Source: Flavobacterium panacis
GTDB taxonomy: Bacteria > Bacteroidota > Bacteroidia > Flavobacteriales > Flavobacteriaceae
Length of the DNA: 64,000 nt
Direction: 5' to 3'
Assembly (NCBI RefSeq): GCF_024649945.1
Contig: NZ_JANKMS010000005.1
Location: forward strand, 124,001 to 188,000
The notes below the pieces were generated by a model. The model did not search any database, was not told the DNA's origin, and saw only the letters and a list, made by a program, of their open reading frames with translations. How positions within the stretch are numbered: position 1 is the first letter of the stretch; each line of letters opens with the position of its first letter. The translations under genes and the position numbers were made by a program. This document shows positions 26,718 through 35,605 of the stretch, piece after piece.

Positions 26718-27674
26718 TTAAAAAACCTGACTAGCAATCTGACGAATATTCTCAGATTTACCCATTGAATAATAGTGTAAAAACGGAACTCCGGCTGCTT
26801 TTAATTCTAATGATTGCTGAATCGCCCATTCAATTCCAACCTGTTTGATTTCAGCGTTATTTTTGCATTTGTCTACCGCATCGATTAGATCTTCAGGCAA
26901 ATCGATTCTGAAAATTTGTGGTAAAACCTGTAAATGTCTTTGAACAGCAATTGGCTTAATTCCAGGAATAATCGGAATTGTGATGCCCATTTCTCTTGCT
27001 TTTTCTACGAAAGCAAAATATTTAGCATTATCAAAAAACATCTGCGTTACTACGTAATCAGCACCAGCATCTACTTTTTCTTTTAATCTTTTTAAATCCG
27101 ATTGTAAAGAAGGAGATTCTAAATGTTTCTCTGGATAACCTGCAACTCCAATACAGAAATCAGCTCTGTTATCAGTGTCGATTACTTCATGCAGATATTG
27201 TCCGCAGTTTAAATCTTTGATTTGTTTTACTAAATCAATTGCATAATGATTTCCACCTGCTTTTGGCACAAAAGACTGCTCGTCTTTCATAGCATCGCCA
27301 CGAAGCGCCATTACGTTATTGATTCCTAAATAATGACAGTCAACCAGCACGTATTCCGTTTCTTCTTTAGTGAAACCACCGCAAAGTAAATGTGGCACCG
27401 TATCAACATTGTATTTATGTTTTATAGAAGCGCAAATCCCAAGCGTTCCTGGACGCATACGAGTCAGTTTTTTATCCAAAAGTCCGTTACCTTTATCAAT
27501 ATAAATGTACTCTTCACGAGAAGTCGTTACATCAATAAACGGCGGATTAAACTCCATTAACGGATCAATATTATCGTATAATTCCTGAATGTTTTTCCCC
27601 TTTTGAGGCGGAATAATTTCAAATGAGAATAATGTTTTTCCTTTGGCGTTTTCTATATGTTCTGTTACTTTCAT
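26718..27674 (-). CDS. metF: 5,10-methylenetetrahydrofolate reductase
   Basis: A 318-residue FAD TIM-barrel enzyme reducing methylene-THF to methyl-THF, the methyl donor for MetH. Motifs seen are FSFEIIPPQKG near the N-terminus (catalytic Glu), HLLCGG, NVMALRGD and GADYVVTQMFFD, followed by PIIPGIKPI. It lies 91 bases downstream of the cobalamin-dependent part of methionine synthase on the same strand, so it is likely in the same S-box-controlled operon. The intervening spacer contains an inverted pair of heptad arrays. Confidence 0.95.
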   Translation of the reverse strand: MKVTEHIENAKGKTLFSFEIIPPQKGKNIQELYDNIDPLMEFNPPFIDVTTSREEYIYIDKGNGLLDKKLTRMRPGTLGICASIKHKYNVDTVPHLLCGGFTKEETEYVLVDCHYLGINNVMALRGDAMKDEQSFVPKAGGNHYAIDLVKQIKDLNCGQYLHEVIDTDNRADFCIGVAGYPEKHLESPSLQSDLKRLKEKVDAGADYVVTQMFFDNAKYFAFVEKAREMGITIPIIPGIKPIAVQRHLQVLPQIFRIDLPEDLIDAVDKCKNNAEIKQVGIEWAIQQSLELKAAGVPFLHYYSMGKSENIRQIASQVF

Positions 27675-27686
27675 TATTTGTTTTTT

Positions 27687-27755
27687 GTTTCAAAGTTCCA
27701 AGTTTCAGGTTTCAAGTTCTCTGCAGCAACTTGAAACTTTAAACATGAAACTAAA
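27687..27755. repeat. Inverted pair of heptad arrays between metH and metF
   Basis: Units GTTTCAA, AGTTCCA, AGTTTCA, GGTTTCA, AGTTCTC (27687 onward) face AACTTGA, AACTTTA, AACATGA, AACTAAA (27728-27755). The two halves are complementary enough to fold. Confidence 0.55.
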
Positions 27756-27765
27756 ATAACTTTTG

Positions 27766-30441
27766 TTAATCTGCTATATTAGGGTTTAACCATTTCATTG
27801 CGTAATCAAGCGGTACATTTCGGCGTTTGGCGTAATCTGTAACCTGATCTTCTTTTATTTTTCCTAGACCGAAATATTTACTTTTCGGATTTCCAAAATA
27901 ATATCCTGAAACCGAAGAAGCCGGCCACATCGCCATACTTTCAGTCAATTTTACTCCAATTTGTTTTTCAACATCAAGAAGTTTCCAGATTGTTGGTTTC
28001 TCCAAGTGATCCGGACAAGCTGGATAACCTGGAGCTGGGCGAATTCCTTTGTAACTTTCTTTAATCAATTCTTCGTTCGTTAACGCTTCTTCCGAATCGT
28101 AACCCCAGAAATCTTTACGCACTCTTTCGTGAAGATATTCGGCGAAAGCCTCAGCAAAACGATCTGCAAGTGCTTTAACCATAATTGAATTATAATCGTC
28201 TAAATTCTTTTCATATTCTGCTGCCCATTCATCTACACCAAAACCAGTTGTTACACAGAAAGCTCCCATGTAATCTTCGATTCCACTTTCTTTTGGCAAA
28301 ATAAAATCGGCTAAAGCAGTATTTGGAGCACCTTTTGTTTTTTGTCCCTGCACACGAAGCGTCAAGAATTTCTCTAACACTTTTCCGTTTTCATCACGCA
28401 ATTCGATATCGTCGTCATCAACCTGATTAGCAGGGAAGATTCCGTAAATACCTTTTGCTTTTAGTTTTTTCTCTTCTAAAATAACTTTTAACATTGCCTG
28501 AGCATCTGCAAAAACAGAAGTTGCTTCTTTACCCACAACCTCATCTGTTAAAATTGCTGGATATTTTCCGTGCAATTCCCAAGTCTGAAAGAATGGCGTC
28601 CAGTCAATGTACGGAACCAAGACATCTAATTCTACTTCAATAGTTTGTGCTCCAATTACTTTTGGTTTAACTGGAGTATATTCAGACCAATCCAATTGTA
28701 ATTTATTTTTACGAGCTTCTTCAATCGTTAAGAAGTTTTTATCTCTAGAACGATTTAAGAACGTTTCTCTAAATGAATCGTATTCTGCACGAATATCTGC
28801 TGCATATATTTTTCGGTTATGATCTAACAAGTTTCCTGCAACAGTTACGGCTCTCGAAGCATCGTTTACGTGAATTACAGTTTCTCTGTATTGAGGTGCA
28901 ATTTTCACGGCTGTATGCGCGCGCGAAGTCGTTGCCCCGCCAATCATAATCGGGATTTTAATATTTTGTTTGTCTAATTCTTTGGCCAAATACACCATTT
29001 CGTCAAGCGAAGGCGTAATCAGTCCGCTTAATCCGATAATGTCTACTTCATGTTCGATTGCCGCTGCAATGATTTTCTCCGGAGGAACCATTACACCTAA
29101 GTCTACAATCTCGTAATTGTTACAAGCCAAAACAACCGAAACAATGTTTTTTCCAATATCGTGAACGTCACCTTTTACAGTCGCCATCAGGATTTTTCCG
29201 TTTCCTTGTTTGTCGCCTGCTTGTTTGCTTGCTTCAATAAAAGGCAATAAATACGCCACCGCTTTTTTCATTACACGTGCCGATTTAACTACCTGAGGCA
29301 AGAACATTTTTCCGCTTCCGAACAAATCTCCTACGACATTCATTCCCGCCATTAAATTGATTTCGATAACTTCAATTGGTTTCGTTGCTGCTAAACGTGC
29401 CTCCTCAACATCTTCTTCAATAAAAGCATCGATTCCTTTTACCAACGAATGCGTAATTCTATCCTGAACCGATCCTAAACGCCATTCCTGAACCGCTTTT
29501 TCATCACTTTTTACTTCGCCTTTTACATTTTCTGCAAAATCTAAAAGTCTTTCTGTAGCATCGTCGCGTCTGTCTAGAATTACGTCTTCAACGTGTTCTA
29601 ATAAGTCTTTCGGAATATCATCGTAAATCGTCAACATCTCAGGATTCACGATTCCCATCGTCATTCCTTCTTTAATCGCGTGGTATAAAAACACTGAGTG
29701 CATTGCTTCACGAACAACGTCATTTCCTCTAAACGAAAACGAAACGTTACTTACACCACCGCTAATATGCGCATGTGGCAAGTTTTCGCGAACCCATTTT
29801 GTTCCTCTAAAAAAGTCCAATGCATTCAGGCGGTGTTCTTCCATTCCTGTAGCTACTGGGAAAATGTTCAAATCGAAGATTATATCTTGTGGAGGGAAAC
29901 CTACTTTGTTCACCAAAATATCATACGAACGCGCACAAATCTCTACACGACGATCGTAATTATCTGCCTGACCTACTTCGTCAAAAGCCATTACAATAGC
30001 GGCCGCACCGTAACGTTTGATTAATTTAGCGTGATGAATAAAGGCTTCTTCTCCTTCTTTTAACGAAATCGAGTTTACAACACTTTTTCCTTGTACTACT
30101 TTCAGACCCGCTTCGATGATTTCCCATTTCGAACTGTCGATCATAATCGGCACTCTCGAAATATCTGGTTCTGCAGCAATTAAGTTTAGGAATTTAGTCA
30201 TGGCATTTACACCATCCAACATTCCCTCATCCATATTAATATCGATGATTTGTGCTCCTCCTTCTACCTGCTGTCTTGCAATATCAAGTGCCTCGTCATA
30301 CTTCTCTTCCTTGATTAATCGAAGGAATTTTCGCGAACCCGTTACATTCGTACGCTCACCAACGTTTACAAAAACGCTTTCTGGCGTAATAATCAAAGGT
30401 TCTAATCCTGACAATACAAGGTCTCTTCTTTTTTCAGTCAT
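27766..30441 (-). CDS. metH: Methionine synthase, cobalamin-dependent part (pterin, B12 and activation domains)
   Basis: An 891-residue protein equal to MetH without the homocysteine module. Domains in order: pterin-binding barrel ([18 protein letters not shown], near the start), cap and B12-binding domain with the DxHxxG motif (GDVHDIGKN, about residue 425) and [14 protein letters not shown], then the reactivation domain ([22 protein letters not shown] near the C-terminus). It transfers the methyl group of methyl-THF through cobalamin to homocysteine held by the separate protein encoded at 32393-31395. An unrelated gene and a hairpin-rich repeat region separate the two halves. Confidence 0.95.
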   Translation of the reverse strand: MTEKRRDLVLSGLEPLIITPESVFVNVGERTNVTGSRKFLRLIKEEKYDEALDIARQQVEGGAQIIDINMDEGMLDGVNAMTKFLNLIAAEPDISRVPIMIDSSKWEIIEAGLKVVQGKSVVNSISLKEGEEAFIHHAKLIKRYGAAAIVMAFDEVGQADNYDRRVEICARSYDILVNKVGFPPQDIIFDLNIFPVATGMEEHRLNALDFFRGTKWVRENLPHAHISGGVSNVSFSFRGNDVVREAMHSVFLYHAIKEGMTMGIVNPEMLTIYDDIPKDLLEHVEDVILDRRDDATERLLDFAENVKGEVKSDEKAVQEWRLGSVQDRITHSLVKGIDAFIEEDVEEARLAATKPIEVIEINLMAGMNVVGDLFGSGKMFLPQVVKSARVMKKAVAYLLPFIEASKQAGDKQGNGKILMATVKGDVHDIGKNIVSVVLACNNYEIVDLGVMVPPEKIIAAAIEHEVDIIGLSGLITPSLDEMVYLAKELDKQNIKIPIMIGGATTSRAHTAVKIAPQYRETVIHVNDASRAVTVAGNLLDHNRKIYAADIRAEYDSFRETFLNRSRDKNFLTIEEARKNKLQLDWSEYTPVKPKVIGAQTIEVELDVLVPYIDWTPFFQTWELHGKYPAILTDEVVGKEATSVFADAQAMLKVILEEKKLKAKGIYGIFPANQVDDDDIELRDENGKVLEKFLTLRVQGQKTKGAPNTALADFILPKESGIEDYMGAFCVTTGFGVDEWAAEYEKNLDDYNSIMVKALADRFAEAFAEYLHERVRKDFWGYDSEEALTNEELIKESYKGIRPAPGYPACPDHLEKPTIWKLLDVEKQIGVKLTESMAMWPASSVSGYYFGNPKSKYFGLGKIKEDQVTDYAKRRNVPLDYAMKWLNPNIAD

Positions 30442-30451
30442 TTTCTTTAAA

Positions 30452-30485
30452 GTTGCTAAGCTTCTGAGAGGCTTAGGTTCTAAGT
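30452..30485. repeat. Octad mini-array
   Basis: 8-base units GTTGCTAA, GCTTCTGA, GAGGCTTA, GGTTCTAA lie just upstream of the metH start codon. Confidence 0.5.
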
Positions 30486-30551
30486 TTTTTTATTCTTATT
30501 TCTTTCCTTCAAGATTTTCAAAACCTTTTAGGTATTTACGTTTATTATTTT

Positions 30552-30650
30552 GGGCGTGTCCCTCCGGGTCGGGCTATCCGTTACAAGTCCTCGTCTCGTC
30601 TTAAGACAAGACTGCGGGCTTTTCACTTCTATCCCTCACGCAGACTCGGT
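30552..30650. repeat. Dispersed repeat with palindromic core (copy 2)
   Basis: Shares GGGCTATCCGTTA and CACTTCTATCC-type flanks with the copies at 12310 and 32546. Its core is a different hairpin (GTCTCGTCTT / AAGACAAGAC, 30593-30612). It lies in the 361-base gap between the inserted gene and metH. Confidence 0.55.
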
Positions 30651-30700
30651 TTCAAGACACGTTTTGTGTTTCCGAATTTTTCAAATTCATTTCTATTTCC

Positions 30701-30801
30701 AACGGAATAAATTCCGTTGCTACAAAATATTTCGTTCCTACGGAACTTTTTAAAGAGCCATCGGCTCGAACTATTTTGTAGGGATGGATTTTAATCCATC
30801 C
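30701..30801. repeat. Cluster of four small perfect hairpins
   Basis: In order: AACGGAAT/ATTCCGTT (30701-30718), GTTCC/GGAAC (30734-30746), GAGCC/GGCTC (30755-30767) and GGATGGATT/AATCCATCC (30782-30801). Outer arms TACAAAATA (30721-30729) and TATTTTGTA (30772-30780) enclose the middle two, so a branched structure is possible. Confidence 0.7.
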
Positions 30802-30802
30802 T

Positions 30803-31363
30803 TTAATTGAGATATTTACTTACAGGTTCTGTATATTGTTTCATTTGTTTCAAAAGTCTATTAGGATCACGCAATTCTTTAATTGAAACCTTTTCGCCAT
30901 CAATCAAACCTCCTCCTCCATTAATTCCAATTTTAGAATCATCAAGGTTAATTTTCGTAATATATTTAAATTTTTGTTTAAACACTTCTAAATCACTCTC
31001 TGTAAAATCCCCTGTTGACAAACCATATGACCCTGGTGCAATCATGTGATTACTAGTACAAATTAAATCTCCATTAATAAAATTATCTTTATTTAATTCT
31101 TTTTTTTCAGTTCTATCTAGCAATGCAACACTATACAAATCATAATCTTCATGTCTAATCAGGACAATACCGTAATATATTCCTTCCTCTTCATATGAAA
31201 AACACTCTCCTACTTGCAATGATGACTTTGAAATTATTTCTTCTTTATCATCGTTATTACTATCATACTTTTGGTTATTCCTCTCAAATTTCTGATAAGC
31301 ATATACAACAAGCAATACTAGCAAAATTGAAATTATTATAAAGTGTGTTTTCTTATTAACCAT
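30803..31363 (-). CDS. Membrane-anchored protein of unknown function between the metH halves
   Basis: A 186-residue protein with one N-terminal helix (FIIISILLVLLVVYAY, residues 8-23), then a charged linker and a roughly 140-residue soluble domain (LQVGECFSYEEEGIYYGIVLIRHEDYDLYSVALLD). I do not recognise the family. It begins 31 bases after the stop of the homocysteine-methyltransferase gene, so it is likely transcribed with the methionine operon although it does not look like a methionine enzyme. Its AT-rich sequence, and a downstream flank full of repeats, suggest a later insertion. Confidence 0.7.
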   Translation of the reverse strand: MVNKKTHFIIISILLVLLVVYAYQKFERNNQKYDSNNDDKEEIISKSSLQVGECFSYEEEGIYYGIVLIRHEDYDLYSVALLDRTEKKELNKDNFINGDLICTSNHMIAPGSYGLSTGDFTESDLEVFKQKFKYITKINLDDSKIGINGGGGLIDGEKVSIKELRDPNRLLKQMKQYTEPVSKYLN

Positions 31364-31394
31364 CTAATTTTACTTATTTTTATTTTCAGAACTA

Positions 31395-32393
31395 TTATTC
31401 CAAAACCGGCGCCACTCTAGGCTTATAATCCTTCGCAACTTCTGCCATTAATCGAATATGATCTGGAGTTGTTCCACAACAACCACCAATGATATTGATT
31501 AAATTATCTTCTAAATATTCTTTGATAAATGCCTGAGTTTGTTCTGGTGTTTCATCGTATTGTCCAAACGCATTTGGCAATCCTGCATTTGGATGCGCTG
31601 AAACATTAAAGCTTGTGTTGTGCGCTAATGTTTTTAAATACGGTTTCAACAAATCGGCTCCTAAAGCGCAATTGAAACCAACACTCAATAACGGAATATG
31701 CGAAACTGAAATCAAAAACGCTTCAACCGTTTGTCCAGAAAGTGTTCTTCCTGAAGCATCGGTAATTGTTCCTGAAACCATGATCGGAATATCGATATTG
31801 CGTTCTTCTTTTACTTCTTCAATTGCAAAAAGTGCTGCTTTTGCGTTTAATGTATCGAAAATCGTTTCTACTAAAAGCAAATCGCAACCTCCGTCCATTA
31901 AAGCTTCTACTTGCTCTTTGTACGCAATTCGTAAATCATCAAAAGTTACGGCTCTGTAACCTGGATCGTTTACGTCTGGCGACATACTTGCTGTACGGTT
32001 TGTTGGTCCGATTGAACCGGCTACAAAACGTGGTTTTTCTGGATTTTTTGCTGTGAATTCGTCCGCAACTTCTCTCGCCAATTTAGCCGATTCGTAGTTT
32101 AATTCGTAAACCAAATCTTCCATGAAATAATCGGCCATACCGATTGTAGTTCCAGAGAATGTGTTGGTTTCTACGATATCAGCACCTGCATCAAAATAGG
32201 CAGCATGCACGGCACGAATGGCGTGTGGCTGTGTTAGGGATAATAAATCGTTATTTCCTTTTAACGGATGCGGGAAATCTTTGAAACGCTCGCCACGGAA
32301 ATCTTCTTCTGAGAAGTTGTAACGCTGTAACATGGTTCCCATTGCTCCATCAAGGATTAGGATATTTTTCTTTATTGCTTCTTGTATAGACAT
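31395..32393 (-). CDS. Methionine synthase, homocysteine S-methyltransferase part
   Basis: A 332-residue Zn-dependent homocysteine-binding barrel equal to the N-terminal module of MetH. Visible features are [15 protein letters not shown] at the start and the zinc-ligand cysteines in [10 protein letters not shown] and [13 protein letters not shown]. It must act with the B12-containing protein encoded at 30441-27766, which is the rest of MetH. It is the first gene after the S-box riboswitch, with a 320-base leader that also contains a repeat copy and a strong hairpin. A free-standing betaine/SMM-homocysteine methyltransferase is excluded mainly by the neighbouring remainder of MetH. Confidence 0.93.
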   Translation of the reverse strand: MSIQEAIKKNILILDGAMGTMLQRYNFSEEDFRGERFKDFPHPLKGNNDLLSLTQPHAIRAVHAAYFDAGADIVETNTFSGTTIGMADYFMEDLVYELNYESAKLAREVADEFTAKNPEKPRFVAGSIGPTNRTASMSPDVNDPGYRAVTFDDLRIAYKEQVEALMDGGCDLLLVETIFDTLNAKAALFAIEEVKEERNIDIPIMVSGTITDASGRTLSGQTVEAFLISVSHIPLLSVGFNCALGADLLKPYLKTLAHNTSFNVSAHPNAGLPNAFGQYDETPEQTQAFIKEYLEDNLINIIGGCCGTTPDHIRLMAEVAKDYKPRVAPVLE

Positions 32394-32401
32394 TTCTCTT
32401 T

Positions 32402-32428
32402 TGCCGCTAAGGCACTAAGGCACAAAGC
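32402..32428. repeat. Octad mini-array
   Basis: Units GCCGCTAA, GGCACTAA, GGCACAAA lie directly before the homocysteine-methyltransferase start codon. Confidence 0.45.
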
Positions 32429-32460
32429 TTTTTTTAATTATAATTTTGAAGGCTCTATTT

Positions 32461-32493
32461 AAACCCGACAGGTTTTAAAAACCTGTCGGGTTT
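32461..32493. terminator. Strong hairpin in the leader of the methionine operon
   Basis: 15-bp-plus perfect arms (AAACCCGACAGGTTTT and complement) with a minimal loop. The leftward transcript has only a short UUU after it, so it is either a weak terminator, possibly the output of the upstream riboswitch, or a structural repeat. Confidence 0.6.
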
Positions 32494-32545
32494 AGTCTTC
32501 GATATTTTGTTCACATTAATTCCAAAAGTGCGCTATTGCTGGCTC

Positions 32546-32611
32546 ATTAGCCCCGATTGAGCCGGTATCCTCGTAGTGAAACGGAGAGATATAGGCGAAA
32601 GCGGGGACTAT
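32546..32611. repeat. Dispersed repeat with palindromic core (copy 3), inside the S-box leader
   Basis: Outer arms TAGCCCCGATT and AGCGGGGACTA, inner conserved GGTATCC and GATATAGGCG, and an imperfect core hairpin. The reverse complement of copy 1 aligns with it along the flanks. Confidence 0.6.
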
Positions 32612-32716
32612 TGACTGCAAAAATGCGCCAATGATTCGCTCTTTACTAAAATTGCTTTCAGTAAGTTATTTATATGTTGTCTGGAAAAGTTTTGAGAAAT
32701 ACGAGAATGTATTTGT

Positions 32717-32830
32717 GTTATCTATCTTAAATACCGTGTGTTTACGGTAAAAAGTAGAATTTAGCACCTTCTTTATAGTAAAGGGTTGCTAAGGTTTCAT
32801 CGGGTCTATCCCTCCGCCTTTCGTGATAAC
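32717..32830 (-). ncRNA. SAM-I (S-box) riboswitch of the metH-metF operon
   Basis: On the minus strand all S-box landmarks are present: P1 arms GTTATC (5', 32830-32825) and GATAAC (3', 32722-32717), core GAGGGATAGACCCGATGAAACC, then TTAGCAACC, then AAGGTGCTAAATTCTAC, and a P4 hairpin TACCGT/ACGGTA. It follows a good promoter by about 20 bases. The gene starts 324 bases beyond the aptamer. The intervening leader holds a repeat and a 15-bp hairpin, an unusually long expression platform. Confidence 0.95.
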
Positions 32831-32854
32831 GAACAATAAATTTTAAGAACAGTG

Positions 32855-32887
32855 CAAAGGTATGAAATGGCAATACGATTTGCAAAT
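32855..32887 (-). promoter_or_regulatory. Promoter of the S-box methionine operon
   Basis: Minus strand: TTTG (32886-32883), exactly 20 bases, TACCTTTG (32862-32855). The TTTG lies in the palindrome ATTTGCAAAT (32878-32887), which also occurs in the metK promoter. Confidence 0.75.
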
Positions 32888-32894
32888 GTTTTTT

Positions 32895-32930
32895 TGAGGT
32901 TCTGAGGTTCTAAGATGCTGAGTGACTAAG
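32895..32930. repeat. Octad mini-array
   Basis: Four 8-base units AGGTTCTG, AGGTTCTA, AGATGCTG, AGTGACTA in a row. Confidence 0.55.
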
Positions 32931-32968
32931 TTTTTCTTTTTTGGTTTTATTTTTTGAGAATACTTTCA

Positions 32969-33343
32969 TTATTTTCCAATGTCGCTTTTCTTCTTGCTTG
33001 CTTTTGCAATCGGATTAAAATCTAAGCAAAGTTGTAACCAAAACTCTAAATCTTGCTTTTTTGTCCATGCATTTTCTGTTACGAAAATATAGTTCTTCAT
33101 GGGTTTCTCAGCATTTGGCATTGCGAGTATATCATCTTTTTCTATTGCTTCAGCATAAGCTTTATCGTCAATTCTGCAAAGCAAAAGATTTTCATTCAAT
33201 TTCTTATCCAGACGGGTTCCGCAGCACATTTTGTTGTCTACCATAAAGACAATTCCGCCAAACATTTTCTTCTCAAAAAAATCTGCTTCTTTGTACTGAA
33301 GAAATGTTCGGATTCTTTGTGCATTATTTTCGTCGTAAGCCAT
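32969..33343 (-). CDS. TfoX N-terminal domain protein
   Basis: A 124-residue protein matching the TfoX/Sxy N-terminal domain: KKMFGGIVFMVDNKMCCGTRLDKKL, then ENLLLCRIDDKAY, with AEKPMKNYIFVTENAW later. The C-terminal TfoX domain is absent. In proteobacteria Sxy is a competence regulator; the free-standing N-terminal domain is common in Bacteroidota and its role there is unclear. The start codon overlaps the end of a 51-codon gene, so the two are translationally coupled. Confidence 0.82.
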   Translation of the reverse strand: MAYDENNAQRIRTFLQYKEADFFEKKMFGGIVFMVDNKMCCGTRLDKKLNENLLLCRIDDKAYAEAIEKDDILAMPNAEKPMKNYIFVTENAWTKKQDLEFWLQLCLDFNPIAKASKKKSDIGK

Positions 33344-33479
33344 TTTTTTCTGCTTTATATTTTGAGAATCTTTTCATCACTTCTTCATGTTCTACAAATT
33401 CATTTGCATCTGCCTGTTGAAGTCCAATTTCGATTTCTTCTCTTTCTTCTTTTGATAAATTTTCAAACCAATCTTTCAT
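33324..33479 (-). CDS. 51-residue antitoxin-like small protein
   Basis: A short frame with ATG at 33479 and TAA at 33324, overlapping the next gene by 20 bases. The product is highly charged: MKDWFENLSKEEREEIEIG, then EFVEHEEVMKRFSKY. The pattern of a short helix, LSKEE and HEEVMKRF resembles small Bacteroidota antitoxins usually paired with a RelE/ParE toxin. No such toxin is next to it; its partner in the overlap is the TfoX-like gene. Coding is supported by codon use and the coupling overlap. Confidence 0.6.
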   Translation of the reverse strand: MKDWFENLSKEEREEIEIGLQQADANEFVEHEEVMKRFSKYKAEKNGLRRK

Positions 33480-33485
33480 ATTAAA

Positions 33486-34298
33486 TTATTTATAATATGT
33501 TATCTCAAAATTTTGAACCTGATTCAAATAGAAGTAATTTGTAATTAATTTTTCTAGAATATTTATTTTATCCTTTAATTCTTTTGCTCTTTCGTTTGCT
33601 TTTTTTCTATTAACATGAAGATCCTCCTGATAATATACATTTTGACTTTCTTCATCTTCCACAAATTGCATTATCGTTTTAATATATAATTCCTTCTGTT
33701 TTTGAAAATCATATTCCTTTTCATAATATTCTTTTCCTGTTGCTAATTGATAAATTGAATATTCTGCAGAAGCATTTAATCTTTTATATTGATGACCAAA
33801 ATAAGTTCCACCGTAATTCAATTGCCAGTAAATACTATTAATTGTCTGATATAAGTTAATTAATGTTTCTCTTTCTTTTTTAAACTTTTTTTCTCCATTT
33901 TTTTGTTTAAGATAATAAGCATATAACAAACAAAACTGATCTTCACCTGCCTCGCTACTAAAAGTTATACTTTGCTCTTTTCCATTTTGATCAATATAAT
34001 TTTCCCATAATTTAATTGAACATGCTTCTTCTGGACTTGCAGGAAATTCAGCTTTCAATACTGGGAAAAGTTTTTCAATTCTATTCAACTCATTTTTTGA
34101 AAATAGCAAAGAATCATATTCTTCTGCATGAATAACTACCTTTTTCTTTTCAAGTTTAGGATCATCATAAAGATGCGGCAGGCATTGACTTTTAATATTA
34201 TCTGCTTGTTTTATCTTTTTTATTGGTTCTTGTTTCTTTTTTTCACAACCAAACAATAAAACCAACAAAGAAAACAGTAAAAGTAATGAGTTTTTCAT
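33486..34298 (-). CDS. Lipoprotein of unknown function
   Basis: A 270-residue protein with a lipoprotein signal (MKNSLLLLFSLLVLLFGCEKKK, Cys18). The mature part is charged, with helical segments (EEYDSLLFSKNELNRIEKLF, EKKFKKERETLINLYQTINSIYWQLNYGG, YYQEDLHVNRKKANERAKEL), suggesting an all-helical periplasmic domain. I do not recognise a family. It ends just upstream of the small antitoxin-like gene (6 bases), so those three leftward genes may form one unit. A strong hairpin lies upstream of its start. Confidence 0.7.
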   Translation of the reverse strand: MKNSLLLLFSLLVLLFGCEKKKQEPIKKIKQADNIKSQCLPHLYDDPKLEKKKVVIHAEEYDSLLFSKNELNRIEKLFPVLKAEFPASPEEACSIKLWENYIDQNGKEQSITFSSEAGEDQFCLLYAYYLKQKNGEKKFKKERETLINLYQTINSIYWQLNYGGTYFGHQYKRLNASAEYSIYQLATGKEYYEKEYDFQKQKELYIKTIMQFVEDEESQNVYYQEDLHVNRKKANERAKELKDKINILEKLITNYFYLNQVQNFEITYYK

Positions 34299-34369
34299 GT
34301 ATGTATATAGTCGAATTTAATCCAATAAAGATATAGAATTACTCATTTCATTTTTAAGTTTTTATAAAC

Positions 34370-34405
34370 AAAAAAAGCCCAAACTTTAAAAGTTTGGGCT
34401 TTACT
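34370..34405 (-). terminator. Terminator at the end of the sulfate assimilation operon
   Basis: Arms AAAGCCCAAACTTT / AAAGTTTGGGCTTT with an A-run on the plus strand, for the leftward transcript ending with the ferredoxin reductase gene. Confidence 0.9.
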
Positions 34406-34417
34406 ATATTTAAAAAT

Positions 34418-34456
34418 CTCAGCACCTTAGTCCCTTAGAACCTCAGCACCTCAGAC
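34418..34456. repeat. Octad mini-array
   Basis: Units CACCTTAG, TCCCTTAG, AACCTCAG, CACCTCAG, abutting the stop codon of the reductase gene. Confidence 0.55.
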
Positions 34457-35508
34457 TAAACAATTGCTTTAACAACTGCCTTCGGCGCCTCTTTACGAGT
34501 TCCGTCGAAACCGTCTACTCCTGATACTGTTGTATATTTCAATACATATTTTTTACCTGGATTAACGATTGAGTAAGCAGCCTGACACATTAAAGTTGCT
34601 TCGTGGAAACCACAAAGAATTAATTTTAATTTTCCAGGGTATGTGTTGATGTCACCAATAGCGAAGATTCCAGGAATGTTGGTCTGATAATCTAATGCAT
34701 TGTTTACTTTAATGGCATTTTTCTCGATTTCTAGTCCCCAGTCTCCAATTGGACCTAATTTTGGCGTTAATCCGAAAAGTGGAATGAAATAGTCGCAGTC
34801 GATTTTGCGGTGTGCTCCGTTTTCTTCGATATCTAATGATTCTACATGTTCAGCGCCATTGATTCCGATAACTTCTGCTGGAGTGATTAATTTGATTTTT
34901 CCAGCTGATTTTAATTCCTGTACTTTTTCTACAGAATCTAAAGCTCCTCTAAATTCATTTCTACGGTGAATTAAAGTTACTTCTGAAGCTACGTTTGCTA
35001 AGAAAATTGACCAGTCTAATGCTGAATCTCCTCCTCCTGCAATAACAACTCTTTTATCTCTGAATTTCTCAGGATTTTTGATGAAGTATTTTACTCCTTT
35101 ATCTTCATAAAACTCGATATCTTCGATAAGTGGTTTACGAGGCTCGAAACTTCCTAAACCTCCAGCGATTGCGATAACCGGCGCGTGGAATTTAGTTCCT
35201 TTATTTGAAGTTACGATGAAACTTCCGTCTTCTTGCTTATCGATTGTTTCTGCACGTTCTCCTAAAGTAAAACCTGGCTCAAATTGTTTAATTTGCTCCA
35301 TTAGTCCGTCTACAAGATCTCCGGCTAAAACTTCTGGGAATCCAGGAATATCATAAATTGGCTTCTTAGGATATAATTCTGAAAGTTGTCCACCTGGTTG
35401 TGGTAAAGCATCTAAGATGTGACATTTCAATTTTAATAATCCTGCCTCGAAAACGGCAAATAAACCTGTTGGTCCTGCTCCAATTATAAGTATATCTGTT
35501 TTAATCAT
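34456..35508 (-). CDS. Ferredoxin-NADP+ reductase, thioredoxin-reductase-like
   Basis: A 350-residue FAD/NAD(P) protein. The start at 35508 places the FAD motif (DILIIGAGPTGLFAVFEA) at the N-terminus as in the family; an upstream in-frame extension is discounted. The NADP motif is VVIAGGGDSALDW, and GIFAIGDINTYPGKLKLILCGFHEA is the C-terminal FAD site. The CxxC pair of thioredoxin reductase is missing, which marks it as the TrxR-type FNR. It is the last gene of the sulfate operon, where it can supply reduced ferredoxin to the sulfite reductase. Confidence 0.9.
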   Translation of the reverse strand: MIKTDILIIGAGPTGLFAVFEAGLLKLKCHILDALPQPGGQLSELYPKKPIYDIPGFPEVLAGDLVDGLMEQIKQFEPGFTLGERAETIDKQEDGSFIVTSNKGTKFHAPVIAIAGGLGSFEPRKPLIEDIEFYEDKGVKYFIKNPEKFRDKRVVIAGGGDSALDWSIFLANVASEVTLIHRRNEFRGALDSVEKVQELKSAGKIKLITPAEVIGINGAEHVESLDIEENGAHRKIDCDYFIPLFGLTPKLGPIGDWGLEIEKNAIKVNNALDYQTNIPGIFAIGDINTYPGKLKLILCGFHEATLMCQAAYSIVNPGKKYVLKYTTVSGVDGFDGTRKEAPKAVVKAIV

Positions 35509-35605
35509 TATGGTGTTGTTTATAATCATTCTTAATAACGCAAAGAAACGAATAAATCCTTGTACTTTCAATGATTTTTATCATTAATTTCTTTCCGAAA
35601 CTTTT

